NCBI RefSeq assembly: GCF_001423125.1
Contig: NZ_LMNW01000012.1
Coordinates: 372,656-436,655, forward strand
Direction: 5' to 3'
DNA from: Duganella sp. Leaf126
GTDB taxonomy: Bacteria; Pseudomonadota; Gammaproteobacteria; Burkholderiales; Burkholderiaceae_D
Length of the DNA: 64,000 nt
In this document: in pieces, positions 36,072-45,590 of the stretch
Layout of the letters: every line of letters starts with the position of its first letter
How positions within the stretch are numbered: position 1 is the stretch's first letter
Position numbers and translations under genes: made by a program
Notes under the pieces: generated by a model
Seen by the model: only the letters and a program-made list of their open reading frames with translations
Databases searched by the model: none
Told to the model about the DNA's origin: nothing

Positions 36072-37079
36072 ATGAGAAAACCATGGAAGACGTTCGGCCG
36101 CGTGGCGGCATCGGTCGCGCTGGGCCTGGCCAGCGCCTGGGGCGCGCTGGTCCTGTGGTTCCAGCCGCCGTTCCAGCTGGCGGCGCTGCGGGTGCCGGCG
36201 ATGGGGCTGTGGGTGGCGCTGGCGGCGGTTACGCTGTTCTGGTGGTGGCGCCTGCAACGCGCGCGCGTGCTGCTGCCCTGGGCCGCAGCCATGATGGCGC
36301 TGCTGCTGTGGTGGGGCACGCTGCAGCCGCGCCACGACCGCGTGTGGGCCGACGACGTGGCGCGCATGGTGACCGGGCAGGTGCATGGCAGCGTGGTGAC
36401 GCTCGACCAGGTGCGCAACTTCGACTGGCGCAGCGATGACGATTACACGCAGCGCTGGGAGCGCCGCAGCTATGACCTCGACCAGCTGCGGTCGGTGGAC
36501 GTGGCGCTGTCCTACTGGATGGGGCCGGCGATCGCGCACACGCTGGTGTCGTTCGGCTTTGCCGACGGCCGCTACCTGACGTTTTCGATCGAGATCCGCA
36601 AGGAGCGCGGCGAACAGTTCGACGCCATCGCCGGCTTTTTCAGGCGCTACGAGACGGTGCTGATCGCCGCCGACGAACGCGACATCCTGCGCGTGCGCAC
36701 CAATGTGCGCGGCGAGGATATGTATTTATACCGTTTGAACATGCCGCAATCGACCATGCGTTCGCTGTTCCTGTCCTACCTGGACGAAGGCGCGCAGCTG
36801 AAACGCACGCCGCGCTTCTACAATACGCTCACCGCCAACTGCACCACCATCGTCTTTGAAATGGCCAGGCGTATCGACACCGCGCTGCCGCTGGACTGGC
36901 GCCTGCTGGCCTCCGGCTACCTGGACCGCTACCTGTTCGACCTGGGCGCGCTGGCCGGACCGCAGCAGTTTGCCGTCCTGCGCCAGGCCGCCCACATCAC
37001 TGCCCGCGCGCACGCGGCGGACCGGGCGCCCGACTATTCGGCTGCGATCCGTCGGCCAGCGCCTTCAGCTGCCCCTTGA
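36072..37079 (+). CDS. DUF4105 domain membrane protein
   Basis: A 335-residue protein with three N-terminal hydrophobic segments (about 10-30, 35-58 and 65-85) followed by a DUF4105 domain of unknown function. The domain shows [20 protein letters not shown] with a conserved His and, further on, [11 protein letters not shown] with a conserved Cys; a His/Cys pair hints at a thiol hydrolase, which is speculation. The last 83 nt overlap the 3' end of the AMP-ligase gene on the other strand. The ATG at 36072 is preferred over earlier in-frame codons because the hydrophobic N terminus starts here and a TATAAT box lies directly upstream. Confidence 0.85.
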   Translation: MRKPWKTFGRVAASVALGLASAWGALVLWFQPPFQLAALRVPAMGLWVALAAVTLFWWWRLQRARVLLPWAAAMMALLLWWGTLQPRHDRVWADDVARMVTGQVHGSVVTLDQVRNFDWRSDDDYTQRWERRSYDLDQLRSVDVALSYWMGPAIAHTLVSFGFADGRYLTFSIEIRKERGEQFDAIAGFFRRYETVLIAADERDILRVRTNVRGEDMYLYRLNMPQSTMRSLFLSYLDEGAQLKRTPRFYNTLTANCTTIVFEMARRIDTALPLDWRLLASGYLDRYLFDLGALAGPQQFAVLRQAAHITARAHAADRAPDYSAAIRRPAPSAAP

Positions 37080-38628
37080 GGATCTTGCCCGTGGCGGCCG
37101 ACGGCAAGGTCGCCATTGCGACGATCTCGGTCGGTCGCTTGTAGGGCGCCAGGTGCTGCGCCAGCCAGGTGTGCAGCGCGTCCAGCGCGACCGGGTGACG
37201 GGTGTCGGGCTCGATGTAGGCCACCACGTCCTCGTCGCCGTCCGCACGGGCGCGGCCCACCACGGCCGATTGCGTCACGCCCGGGTGGGCGTTGAGCACG
37301 GTCTCCACTTCCAACGGATAGACGTTGAAACCGCCATGGATGATCAGTTCCTTGCTGCGGCCGACGATGAACAGTGCGCCATCGGCGTCCTGCCGCGCCA
37401 GGTCGCCGGTATCGAACCAGCCGCCGGGTCGCATGCTGGCAGCGGTCAGCTCCGGGTCGCGGTAGTAGCCGAGCATGAGGTTGGGGCCGCGCACCCACAG
37501 CGCGCCCGTCACGCCGGACGCCACCGGCGCGCCGCCCGCATCGACCACCTGCGCCGCCACGCCCGGAATCACGTGGCCGACCGAGGTATCGGTACGGGGC
37601 TGGTCGAGGCGGGTCTGGCACACCGTGGGGGCGGTTTCGGTCAGGCCGTAGCCGTTATGCAGCGGTACGCCGAGCACGCGCTCCACCCGCGCCTTGAGGC
37701 TGGGCGCCAGCGGCGAGCCGCCGGCATAGGCGAAGCGCAGATGGTTGGGCACGGGCATATCGTCGCGGCCCAGCTTTTCGAGCAGCCTGGCATACATGGC
37801 CGGCACGCCCTGGACGATGGTGAGCCGGTGATCGTGCAGCGCGGCCAGCAGCGCATTGGGCGTGTAGCGCGGGCACAGGACCAGGCAGGCGCCCGCGTAC
37901 AGGGTGCCGAGCATCATCGAGGTCATGCCGTACACATGGGTGATCGGCAGCACGCCGTATGCGCGGTCCAATGGCGTCAGCGCGCGCAGGCGGCTCGACA
38001 CGGCCGCCACGAACAGCAGGTTGCGGTGACTGAGCATCACGCCCTTCGGCGCCCCGTCCGCGCTGGTGGTGCCGGTGGTGTACACCAGCGCCGCTACCTG
38101 CTGGTCGGACCTGCCATGCACGGGGTCCGGCGCACAGTCCGGGTTCAGCGCGCCCACCATCCAGGCGCCGCACGGACCTTCGCCTGGCAGGGCGTCGTGG
38201 CGCAGGCCGTGGGCAGCGGTTTCGGGCGACGCCGCGCACCCGGGAGCGCTGGTGTAGATCACGCGGCGCGGCTGGCAATGGTGGCGGATGCGGTCGATTT
38301 CAGGGGCGCTCAGGCGGCCGTTGACGTGGACGACGACAGCGTCGATGTCGGCGGCGGCAAAGGTGAGCGCCACTTGCGCCGCGCAATTTTCGCCGACCAC
38401 CATCAGGCGGTCGCCGGCGCGCACGCCGAGCGCGCGCAAGCTGGCGGCGGTCGCCCCGACGGCGGCAGCCAGCGCGGCATAGGTCCAGCAGCGCTGGCCG
38501 TCGTGCAGGGCGGGGGCGTGCGGCGTCGCGTCCGACCAGCGGCGCACGATGGCGCCGAGCCGCGCCGGCCGATCGTCGGGATCGATGGGATCGACACTCG
38601 GCTGGTGGTGGAAATCGTCTGGGTTCAT
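36997..38628 (-). CDS. AMP-dependent synthetase/ligase (acyl-CoA synthetase-like, ANL superfamily)
   Basis: Adenylate-forming ligase of 543 residues that would activate a carboxylic acid as acyl-AMP and then acyl-CoA. The ANL motifs are complete: [14 protein letters not shown] (A3), [11 protein letters not shown] (A5), GWFDTGDLA (A8) and a C-terminal [13 protein letters not shown] with the catalytic Lys (A10). The C-terminal tail after A10 (about 20 residues, Pro/Arg-rich) is encoded in the overlap with the DUF4105 gene. Without a pathway context, a medium- or long-chain fatty acid or an aromatic acid are all possible. No partner thioesterase or carrier protein is adjacent. Confidence 0.9.
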   Translation of the reverse strand: MNPDDFHHQPSVDPIDPDDRPARLGAIVRRWSDATPHAPALHDGQRCWTYAALAAAVGATAASLRALGVRAGDRLMVVGENCAAQVALTFAAADIDAVVVHVNGRLSAPEIDRIRHHCQPRRVIYTSAPGCAASPETAAHGLRHDALPGEGPCGAWMVGALNPDCAPDPVHGRSDQQVAALVYTTGTTSADGAPKGVMLSHRNLLFVAAVSSRLRALTPLDRAYGVLPITHVYGMTSMMLGTLYAGACLVLCPRYTPNALLAALHDHRLTIVQGVPAMYARLLEKLGRDDMPVPNHLRFAYAGGSPLAPSLKARVERVLGVPLHNGYGLTETAPTVCQTRLDQPRTDTSVGHVIPGVAAQVVDAGGAPVASGVTGALWVRGPNLMLGYYRDPELTAASMRPGGWFDTGDLARQDADGALFIVGRSKELIIHGGFNVYPLEVETVLNAHPGVTQSAVVGRARADGDEDVVAYIEPDTRHPVALDALHTWLAQHLAPYKRPTEIVAMATLPSAATGKILKGQLKALADGSQPNSRAPGPPRARGQ

Positions 38629-38758
38629 CTGGCCGCTCGCAGCGCTGGCGTGTCAAAAGCCGCCAATGTGACGGTGCGCCCGGCCGCTGTCAAGTGGCCG
38701 CGCCGACCGGCGGATGAGCGGCGGCCAGGGCCGGCGGCCGGTCGCGTGCCGGCGTCGC

Positions 38759-39085
38759 TCAGGCCTTGATGTCGAGCAGCGAGCCGAGGGTGGCGTCGGA
38801 CGTCTTGATGACCGACAGCGAGGCCTGCGTCTGCGCCTTGTACACCATCGAGTCGGTGATCTCGGTAGCCAGGTCGGTGCCGCTGGGCGCGTTGCCGGCT
38901 GCCAGTTGCTGTCCCTGCAGCGAAATCGATACGCCGCTGCCGGCTGGCGTCGTTTCGCGGAACGTCGCCTGCGCCGGCGCAAATCCCTGGGTGGACGCGT
39001 TGGCGATCGAATTGGCGCTGTTGGACAGCGCGGTGAGGCCGGCGGTCACGCCGCTGGCGCCGATATTGAGAGCGGAAATGGCCAT
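38759..39085 (-). CDS. Stand-alone flagellar rod/hook-like protein
   Basis: A 108-residue protein with the two conserved ends of axial flagellar proteins (FlgB/C/F/G/E family) and little between. The N terminus, LTALSNSANSIANASTQGFAPAQA, resembles the rod-domain signature with the usual N-x-x-T-x-G-[FY]. The C terminus, TEITDSMVYKAQTQASLSVIKTSD, matches the end of the same family. It is isolated from any flagellar operon. GGGGAATATC precedes the ATG. A diverged or regulatory relative of rod proteins is likelier than a structural rod subunit; function unknown. Confidence 0.75.
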   Translation of the reverse strand: MAISALNIGASGVTAGLTALSNSANSIANASTQGFAPAQATFRETTPAGSGVSISLQGQQLAAGNAPSGTDLATEITDSMVYKAQTQASLSVIKTSDATLGSLLDIKA

Positions 39086-39240
39086 GATGATATTCCCCTA
39101 AGGCAATATCTCGATTGTACACCTTTGATCCAAATCATGCTTGCTTTGGTTTGCTGACGTAGCCTTGGTGTTCGATCTGCGCTAACGCAATGCGCCCGGT
39201 TCGCTTTCCGATCCACCAACCCATGCATGGAGGTTACCCA

Positions 39241-39846
39241 ATGTTTCCATATTCACCATCCGTCACGCCTGCCGTCAAATCGCATCTCGACGCCCAGATG
39301 GCGTTTTTCAACGACGTGTCGCGCTCGATGTTTCGCACCGTTCAGCAATTCAGCGATCTCCACCTGCACATGGCGCAAACCATGCTGGAAGACGCGGCGC
39401 AAACCGGCTGCGAGTGCCTGACGGCAGAACGCGCGACCGACATGATCTCGGCCGCCACCAACCGCGCCCAGCCGGCTTCCGACAAGCTGCGCGCCTACCA
39501 GCAGCACCTGTCGCGCATCGCTGCCGACACCCAGATGGAAATGTCCAAGGTCGCCGGCGAGCACGTCGAATCGACCAGCCGCACCGCCAAGGCGCTGGCC
39601 GAAGAGGTTGCGCGCAGCACGCAGGAAGAAACACAGCGGGCTTTGCAAAAGCAGCAGGCATCGGTCGAACGGTCCACCGATCCGTTCCGCCAGAATGGCC
39701 AGCGCACGCACGACGGCCAGGACGGCCAGGATGGGCACGACCGCCAGCCCATGTCGGCGCAAGCTGCGGCCCCGTCGGCCGCGCAGACCGGGGCGCAGTC
39801 GGCGTCCCAGGGCAGCCGGCAGAGCGGTGCGCGCAAGGAGTCCTGA
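39241..39846 (+). CDS. Phasin family protein
   Basis: A 201-residue protein with the phasin domain (about 10-125), an amphipathic helical protein that coats polyhydroxyalkanoate granules. SVTPAVKSHLDAQMAFFNDVSRSMF is the typical start and the long helix SDKLRAYQQHLSRIAADTQ is characteristic. The last 60 residues are low-complexity (Gln/Asp/Gly/Ser/Ala), including DGQDGQDGHDRQ. A strong GGAGG precedes the ATG by 8 nt. No PHA synthase gene lies in the window. Confidence 0.88.
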   Translation: MFPYSPSVTPAVKSHLDAQMAFFNDVSRSMFRTVQQFSDLHLHMAQTMLEDAAQTGCECLTAERATDMISAATNRAQPASDKLRAYQQHLSRIAADTQMEMSKVAGEHVESTSRTAKALAEEVARSTQEETQRALQKQQASVERSTDPFRQNGQRTHDGQDGQDGHDRQPMSAQAAAPSAAQTGAQSASQGSRQSGARKES

Positions 39847-39988
39847 GCGCGGCATCGGCCTGCGCGTGGCGCGGTCGGGGCGATCCTCATGCGCGGTAGC
39901 TTGCATCGGCGACGGTCTCTTTTGTGCGCAGGCGCACCGACCGTCACGACCTTCCCGGCCGATACTCCTGTGACAACAAGGAGGACAT

Positions 39989-40240
39989 ATGATCGACGAC
40001 CAATCGCGCCGCGCATTCATCAATGAACTGTGGGAGCGCTTCGAAGAACTGCAGCGCTGGGCCGAGGCCAACTGGCCCGACCAGGAAAACCCGCTGACCA
40101 GCGCCGACTTCGTGGAAGCGCGCAAGGAAATCCTCGGCCTGCGCAACCCGGCGCAAGCCCCGGGCAAGGTGCCCGATGCGCGCGAACCGGAACAGGGGGG
40201 CGCGCAGTACGTCGATGTCACGCCGGCCCCGTGGCCCTGA
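39989..40240 (+). CDS. Small hypothetical protein
   Basis: An 83-residue acidic protein I do not recognise. AAGGAGG lies 5 nt before the ATG, one of the best ribosome-binding sites in the window, so it is surely translated. The first half reads as amphipathic helix (RRAFINELWERFEELQRWAEANWP), and the second is Pro-rich and disordered (NPAQAPGKVPDAREPEQGG). No signal peptide or membrane segment. It follows the phasin gene by 142 bp. Confidence 0.8.
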   Translation: MIDDQSRRAFINELWERFEELQRWAEANWPDQENPLTSADFVEARKEILGLRNPAQAPGKVPDAREPEQGGAQYVDVTPAPWP

Positions 40241-40265
40241 AGGTCCGGCCCAACAGGTAGCAGGG

Positions 40266-40289
40266 AGAAACGCCCGCACGGTGCGGGCG
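40266..40289 (-). terminator. Probable terminator for the Bcr/CflA gene
   Basis: Perfect 8-bp stem CGCCCGCA / TGCGGGCG with a 3-nt loop. On the minus strand it is followed by TTTCTCC. It lies 20 bp beyond the exporter stop and 30 bp after the convergent small gene. Confidence 0.55.
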
Positions 40290-40308
40290 CCTACCCCTGG
40301 CACCACCA

Positions 40309-41490
40309 TCAGTGCACGACCGGCCTGCCGATTTGCGCCAGCAGCCATGCCGCCAGCGCCACCACCAGGCTCCCCAGCACACCCCACGCCAGATTGAGCG
40401 CGCTGTCGAACAGCAGCGGCGCTACCAGCCCCGACACCAGCGCGAACAGCAGCATCTGGATGAACGACTGCATCGACGATGCCAGCCCGCTGTTGTGCGG
40501 GAAGTACTCGAGCGACATCAGCGTGATCGGCGTCATGGTCAGCGACAGGCCGAACGAATAGATGAACAGCGGTAGCACCGCCCACGGCACGGCCGCAACA
40601 AATGACAGGTTGTAGCCGACATTGATCGCGCCTGCCAGCAGCATCACTGCAAAGCCGATCCACGCCTGCGTCTTGCGGGCGAAGCGGTGCGCGAATTTAC
40701 CGGACAGGGCCGAGCCCACGACCATGCCGCCGATCAGCGGCACGAACATCCAGGCGAAGGCCGTCTCCGGCAAGTGCAGGATGTTCATCACGAAGTAGGC
40801 GGCCGAGCCGATGTAGAGCGCCACGCCGGCAAAACTCATGCCCACGGCGATGGCCAGCAGCAGGAAATGGGGGTGGCGCAGCACCTTCAGGTAGTTGCGC
40901 GCGATGACCGCGAGGTGAAACGGATGACGGTCCTTGACGGCCAGGCTCTCCGGCAGCGCGCGCTGCACGGCAACCGCCATCACCAGGCCGAAGGCTGCCA
41001 GGAACCAGAACACCGAGCGCCAGCCGAAATTGACCTGCAGCCAGCCGCCGAGTACCGGAGCGATGGCCGGCGCCAGGCCGAAGACCATCATGATGTGCGC
41101 CAGGATTTTCTGGGCAGCGGCGCCGCTGAAGCGGTCCTGCACGATGGCGCGGCCCACGACCGAGCCGGCGCCTGCTGCCAAACCCTGCACGATGCGGCAC
41201 GCCAGCAGCACGCCGATGGACTGCGCCAGCGCGGCGCCCACCGACGCGGCGATGTACAGCACCAGCGAGACCAGGATGACCGGGCGGCGGCCGAAGGAGT
41301 CGGACAGGGTGCCGTAAAACAGCATCATGAAGGCAAAGCAGAACAGGAACATGCTCAGCGTCTGCTGCACCAGGATGGGGCTGGCGTCGAAGGCCACGCC
41401 GATGGCGGGGAACGACGGCAGATAGGTATCGATGGCCAGCGGTCCGACCATGGTCAGGCCCGCCAACAGGACGGTCAGCAAAATATTCAT
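40309..41490 (-). CDS. Bcr/CflA-family multidrug efflux MFS transporter
   Basis: Inner-membrane proton antiporter of 393 residues with twelve hydrophobic segments. The DHA1 Bcr/CflA subfamily exports bicyclomycin, chloramphenicol, sulfonamides or cysteine in studied members. The N terminus GPLAIDTYLPSFPAIG is diagnostic, and the loop 2-3 MFS motif is present as YGTLSDSFGRRPVILVSL. The ATG at 41490 gives the standard start; an ATG 10 codons upstream (41520) is also in frame. Neither has a clear Shine-Dalgarno. Cysteine export by E. coli Bcr is notable given the adjacent cysE-like gene, but no link is shown. Confidence 0.92.
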   Translation of the reverse strand: MNILLTVLLAGLTMVGPLAIDTYLPSFPAIGVAFDASPILVQQTLSMFLFCFAFMMLFYGTLSDSFGRRPVILVSLVLYIAASVGAALAQSIGVLLACRIVQGLAAGAGSVVGRAIVQDRFSGAAAQKILAHIMMVFGLAPAIAPVLGGWLQVNFGWRSVFWFLAAFGLVMAVAVQRALPESLAVKDRHPFHLAVIARNYLKVLRHPHFLLLAIAVGMSFAGVALYIGSAAYFVMNILHLPETAFAWMFVPLIGGMVVGSALSGKFAHRFARKTQAWIGFAVMLLAGAINVGYNLSFVAAVPWAVLPLFIYSFGLSLTMTPITLMSLEYFPHNSGLASSMQSFIQMLLFALVSGLVAPLLFDSALNLAWGVLGSLVVALAAWLLAQIGRPVVH

Positions 41491-41711
41491 GAAAAGGGTA
41501 TTGTTCGGTGGACCCGGCATTTTACGCGATATCGCGGCAGTGCCGCTGTCGGCCCATCATATGCGGGATGACCGAGTGTACGCGTTATACCGCCAGCGCA
41601 TATGGCGCGACAGATTGATTCGTTCACGCGGCGGCGCGGTGCGCGTATGCTGGGCCATCGGCGCCGGTTCGGCTCCCACCCGTACCGGCCAACACATGAG
41701 ATGACAGAGCC

Positions 41712-42635
41712 ATGACTATCGATACCTTCGACGCCGCCGGCGTCAAACCGTCGCACTGGAACCTGACCAGCGTGATCGAACAGCTGCGGGTCTCGCGCGA
41801 GGCCACCCACAACATCCGCCATCAGGGCAGGGTGCGCGAGCTGCCGTCGCGCGAGGCGCTGCAGATCATCGTCAACGGCTTGTCGGCCGTGCTGTTCCCC
41901 ACCCACTACGGCCGGCCCAACCTGACCGACGAAAGCATCGACTACTTCGTCGGCGATACCCTCAACACCACGCTGAACCGCCTGACCGAGCAGGTACGGC
42001 GCGGCCTGCAGTTTTCGGCCACCGAGGACCTGTCCGACGAGGCCGCGCTGACCCAGCAGGCGCACGTCATCACGCGCGAGTTCGCGGCCAACCTGCCGGC
42101 CATCCGCGCGCTGCTGGTGTCCGACGTGCACGCGGCGTTTTCCGGCGATCCGGCCGCCACGTCGATCGCCGAGATCATGCTGTGCTACCCGGGCACCATC
42201 GCCATCCTGTATTACCGCCTGGCGCACTGCCTCCATCGTCTCGGTTCGCCGTTCCTGGCGCGGCTGATTTCCGACATCGGCCATTCGCTGACCGGCATCG
42301 ACATCCATCCCGGCGCGCACATCGGCGGCAGCTTCTTCATCGACCATGGCACGGGCGTGGTGATCGGCGAGACCGCCATCCTCGGTCAGCGCGTGCGCCT
42401 GTACCAGCATGTAACGCTGGGCGCCAAGCGCTTTCCTGCCGACGACCAGGGCGTGCTGATCAAGGGTGTGCCGCGCCATCCGGTGGTGGAGGACGACGTG
42501 GTGATCTACGCCGGCGCCACCATCCTGGGCCGCATCACCATCGGCGCCGGCTCCACCATCGGCGGCAATGTGTGGCTCACGCAGAGCGTGCCGCCCAACA
42601 GCAATGTCTCGCAGGCGCAGATGCGCAGCGATTAA
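41712..42635 (+). CDS. Serine O-acetyltransferase (EpsC/CysE-like)
   Basis: Makes O-acetyl-L-serine from serine and acetyl-CoA, the carbon acceptor for sulfide in cysteine synthesis. It has 307 residues: an N-terminal helical region (about 1-190) and a C-terminal left-handed beta-helix with TGIDIHPGAHIGGSFFIDHGTGVVIGE, carrying the conserved catalytic Asp/His pair of SATs, and LYQHVTLGAK. The long N terminus is typical of EpsC-type SATs found outside enterics. Its last bases overlap by 3 nt with the end of the convergent monooxygenase gene, tying it to the sulfur island. The ATG follows GACAGAGCC, a modest ribosome site. Confidence 0.92.
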   Translation: MTIDTFDAAGVKPSHWNLTSVIEQLRVSREATHNIRHQGRVRELPSREALQIIVNGLSAVLFPTHYGRPNLTDESIDYFVGDTLNTTLNRLTEQVRRGLQFSATEDLSDEAALTQQAHVITREFAANLPAIRALLVSDVHAAFSGDPAATSIAEIMLCYPGTIAILYYRLAHCLHRLGSPFLARLISDIGHSLTGIDIHPGAHIGGSFFIDHGTGVVIGETAILGQRVRLYQHVTLGAKRFPADDQGVLIKGVPRHPVVEDDVVIYAGATILGRITIGAGSTIGGNVWLTQSVPPNSNVSQAQMRSD

Positions 42636-44014
42636 ATCGCGACCTGTCGCCCGACGTGGCTGGCAGGCAGGCGCGCGCCGCCGCCCGTGATGCGGCTGCG
42701 CAGCGTGCCGCTATCGCTATCGTTATGGTTATCGTAGGCGCTGCGGTACCGTCCGCGGCGCTGCAGTTCCGGCACGATCAGCTCCACCACGTCGCGCATG
42801 CTGTCGTGGGCCACGGCAAAGGCGAGATTGAAACCGTCTATGCCGGTCTCGTCCTGCCATGCCTGCAGCTGGTCCGCCACCTGGCGCGGGTCCCCGACCA
42901 GCACCGGTCCGCGTCCGCCCAGTCCCACGAACTGCGCCGCTTCGCGCACGGTCCAGGTGCGTTCGGGATCGGCCTCGGTGAACGAGGCCAGCGCCGAGCG
43001 GCCGGCGTCCGATTCGATGTAGTGCACGGTGGCGTCGAGCGGAAAGCGGCTGAAGTCGATGCCGGTCCAGCCGGACAGCAGCGCCAGCGCCGCATCGATA
43101 TCGATGTGACGGCGGTACTCGTCATGCTTGGCGCGCGCCTCGGCCTCGGTAGGCGCGGTGACGATCAGCGCCTGGGCATAGATCTTGAGGTCGTCGCCAT
43201 CGCGTCCGGCGGCGCGCACGGCAGCGCGCAGGTCGCCGGCATACTGGCGCACCACCTTCTTGCTGGGGCCACTGACGAACGTGCATTCGGCGTGCCGCGC
43301 CGCAAACGCGGTGCCGCGTGGCGAAGTGCCGGCCTGGTACAGCAGCGGCGTGCGCTGCGGCGACGGTTCGCACAGGTGAAAGCCCGGCACCTTGTAATAG
43401 CGGCCCTCGTGCCGGATCGGGTGGATCCGTGACGGCTCGGCATACACGCCGCGCGCCTTGTCGTTGACCACCGCATCGTCGTCCCAGCTTTTTTCCCACA
43501 GCTTGTAGACCACCTCCATGTACTCGTCGGCCAGGTCGTAGCGCGCGTCGTGGCTCAGCTGACGGTCCAGCCCCAGATTGCGCGCTGCACTGTCGAGATA
43601 GCCGGTCACGATGTTCCAGCCGATGCGCCCACGGGTCAGGTGGTCGAGCGTGGACATGCGGCGCGCAAACGTGTACGGATGCTCGTAGGTGAGGGCGCAG
43701 GTCACGCCGAAGCCCAGGTGCTCGGTCACCTGCGCCATCAGCGGCACCAGCGCCAGCGGATCGTTCAGCGGCGCCTGCACCGCGTGGCGCAAGGCGGCGT
43801 CGGCGCTGCCCTGGAAGACATCGTAGGCGCCCAGTACGTCGGCCAGGAACACGGCGTCGAACAGGCCCGCTTCCAGCAGGCGCGCCAGCGCTGTCCAGTG
43901 TTCGGGATCGGTGTAGCGGTGGCCGGTGTCGCGCGGATGCGTCCACAGGCCCGGCGACTGGTGGCTCACCGTATTCATCTGGAAGGCGTTGAAGCGTATT
44001 ATCGGCTTGGTCAT
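42632..44014 (-). CDS. NtaA/SnaA/SoxA-family FMNH2-dependent monooxygenase
   Basis: Flavin-dependent monooxygenase of the bacterial luciferase superfamily, 460 residues, of the nitrilotriacetate/desulfurisation subgroup (NtaA, SnaA, DszA/SoxA). It would use reduced FMN to cleave C-S or C-N bonds in an imported organosulfur compound. Typical stretches are AGLFDAVFLADVLG, LTRGRIGWNIVTGYLDSAARN, LLYQAGTSPRGTAFAARHAE and GLGGRGPVLVGDPRQVADQL. Its ATG is 1 nt after the MetQ stop (TGACATG), so it is the last gene of the metNIQ-type operon. Reduced flavin could come from the SsuE-like reductase nearby. Substrate unknown. Confidence 0.9.
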   Translation of the reverse strand: MTKPIIRFNAFQMNTVSHQSPGLWTHPRDTGHRYTDPEHWTALARLLEAGLFDAVFLADVLGAYDVFQGSADAALRHAVQAPLNDPLALVPLMAQVTEHLGFGVTCALTYEHPYTFARRMSTLDHLTRGRIGWNIVTGYLDSAARNLGLDRQLSHDARYDLADEYMEVVYKLWEKSWDDDAVVNDKARGVYAEPSRIHPIRHEGRYYKVPGFHLCEPSPQRTPLLYQAGTSPRGTAFAARHAECTFVSGPSKKVVRQYAGDLRAAVRAAGRDGDDLKIYAQALIVTAPTEAEARAKHDEYRRHIDIDAALALLSGWTGIDFSRFPLDATVHYIESDAGRSALASFTEADPERTWTVREAAQFVGLGGRGPVLVGDPRQVADQLQAWQDETGIDGFNLAFAVAHDSMRDVVELIVPELQRRGRYRSAYDNHNDSDSGTLRSRITGGGARLPASHVGRQVAI

Positions 44015-44015
44015 G

Positions 44016-44888
44016 TCATCGCACCGGGCTGGCCGGTTGTTGTGCCCGTTGCGCCTGCGCCAGCTTGAGCTGGTAGTCGGTCTTGGCATAGTCGGCAAAG
44101 TGCAGGTTGGTGATGTCGAGGAATTCGCGCGAGCGGTAGGCGGCGGCAATGTCGCGCGCGAACGGCTTGTCGCGGTCGGCCGTGCGCACCGCCACCAGGT
44201 TGGCATAGTGGTCCGAGATTTTTTCGGTCTTCAACGCGTCCCTGAGCTTCAGGCCCGATGCCAGCGCATAGTTGCCGTTGACGAAGGCGTAGTCGGCATC
44301 CTGCAGCGAACGTGGCAGCTGGGCCGCTTCCAGCGGAATCAGGCGGATTTTCCTGACGTTGGCGGCGATGTCGCGCTCGGACGCGCGCACCGGATCGAAC
44401 CGCTCGCGCAGCCGGATCCAGCCCAGCTGGTCTAGCATGACCAGCGCGCGCGCCTGGTTGGTCGGGTCGTTGGGCAGCGCCACCGTTGCGCCTTCCTTCA
44501 CCTCGGTCAGCGTCTTGTGACGCTTGCTGTAGATGGCGATCGGCGCGGTCGGCACCTTGACCAGTTCGGAGATGGCCAGCCTGTTCTCGGTCGCGAACTT
44601 GTTCAGGTACACGCTGTGCTGAAAGATATTGGCGTCGAGCGAACCCTCGGCCAGCGCGAAGTTGGGCTGGATGTAGTCGTTGAACTCGACCAGCCTGACC
44701 TTGTACCCCTTTTTCTCCAGCAGCGGCTTGATGCCCAGCTTGACCTGGTCTGCGTACGGACCGGCGCTGGTGCCGATGACGATTTCCTTGGGATCCCTGG
44801 CGTGGACGCTGGCGCTCGATACCAGTGCCACGGCGGCCAGCGCCACGGCGGTCAGCACGCGACGGCGATCGGTGATAGGGTGGGTCAT
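44016..44888 (-). CDS. MetQ/NlpA-family ABC transporter substrate-binding protein (non-lipoprotein)
   Basis: Periplasmic binding component of 290 residues for the MetN/MetI transporter encoded beside it. The mature part matches MetQ (EIVIGTSAGPYADQV, VEFNDYIQPNFALAEGSLDANIFQH, VALPNDPTNQARAL). Unlike E. coli MetQ there is no lipobox cysteine: the signal ends LVSSASVHA and would be cut by signal peptidase I, making a soluble periplasmic protein. The ligand may be an organosulfur compound other than methionine, since the operon holds two oxidative flavoproteins. Gap to the permease gene is 9 bp. Confidence 0.92.
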   Translation of the reverse strand: MTHPITDRRRVLTAVALAAVALVSSASVHARDPKEIVIGTSAGPYADQVKLGIKPLLEKKGYKVRLVEFNDYIQPNFALAEGSLDANIFQHSVYLNKFATENRLAISELVKVPTAPIAIYSKRHKTLTEVKEGATVALPNDPTNQARALVMLDQLGWIRLRERFDPVRASERDIAANVRKIRLIPLEAAQLPRSLQDADYAFVNGNYALASGLKLRDALKTEKISDHYANLVAVRTADRDKPFARDIAAAYRSREFLDITNLHFADYAKTDYQLKLAQAQRAQQPASPVR

Positions 44889-44897
44889 GTGCGCTCC

Positions 44898-45590
44898 TTA
44901 GCGTTTGTCGATGCGGCGGGCGATGCGGTTGCCGGTGAACTGGATCAGCTGCACCATGACGATCAGGATGGCAACGGTGGCCACCATGATGTCGGTTTCG
45001 AAGCGGTAGTAGCCGTAGCGGATCGCCAAGTCGCCGATGCCACCGCCACCGACCACGCCGGCGACGGCGGAGTAGGAAAGGAAGCTGATCGCCACCACCG
45101 TCAGCGCCAGCACCAGGCCGGAACGCGCTTCCACCAGCAGCACCCGCAGCACGATCTGCAGTTCGGAGGCGCCCATCGCGTGCGCCGCCTCGATCACGCC
45201 GCGCGGCACGTCGCGCAGATTCTGTTCGACCATGCGCGCGAAATACGGAATCGCCGCGAACGACAGCGGCACCGCAGCGGCCAGCGGTCCGATCGACGTG
45301 CCGGCGATGATGCGGGTGAGCGGCACCAGGGCCACCAGCAGGATAATGAACGGGAACGAGCGCACCGTATTGACCAGCCACCCCAGCACCAGCGCCGCCG
45401 GCCGATTCTGCAGCGACTGGCCGTCGGCCACCAGGAACAGCACGATGCCGAGCGGTCCGCCGACCAGCACCGCAGCGGCAAGGCCGATGCCGAGCATGGT
45501 CAGGGTCTGGCCGACGGCGGTGACCATTTCGGGCAGCATGGCAGCAATCGCGGTAAACGACGCACCCAGCGTGGACAACAGCTCAGACAT
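44898..45590 (-). CDS. MetI-family ABC transporter permease
   Basis: Inner-membrane permease of 230 residues with about five hydrophobic segments and the binding-protein-dependent transport signature EAAHAMGASELQIVLRVLLVEARSG. Family marks are TVRSFPFIILLVALVPLTRIIAGTSIG and VVGGGGIGDLAIRYGYYRF. Its start codon lies within the last 8 nt of the ATPase gene, so translation is coupled. It completes an importer with the adjacent MetN- and MetQ-like proteins. Confidence 0.94.
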   Translation of the reverse strand: MSELLSTLGASFTAIAAMLPEMVTAVGQTLTMLGIGLAAAVLVGGPLGIVLFLVADGQSLQNRPAALVLGWLVNTVRSFPFIILLVALVPLTRIIAGTSIGPLAAAVPLSFAAIPYFARMVEQNLRDVPRGVIEAAHAMGASELQIVLRVLLVEARSGLVLALTVVAISFLSYSAVAGVVGGGGIGDLAIRYGYYRFETDIMVATVAILIVMVQLIQFTGNRIARRIDKR

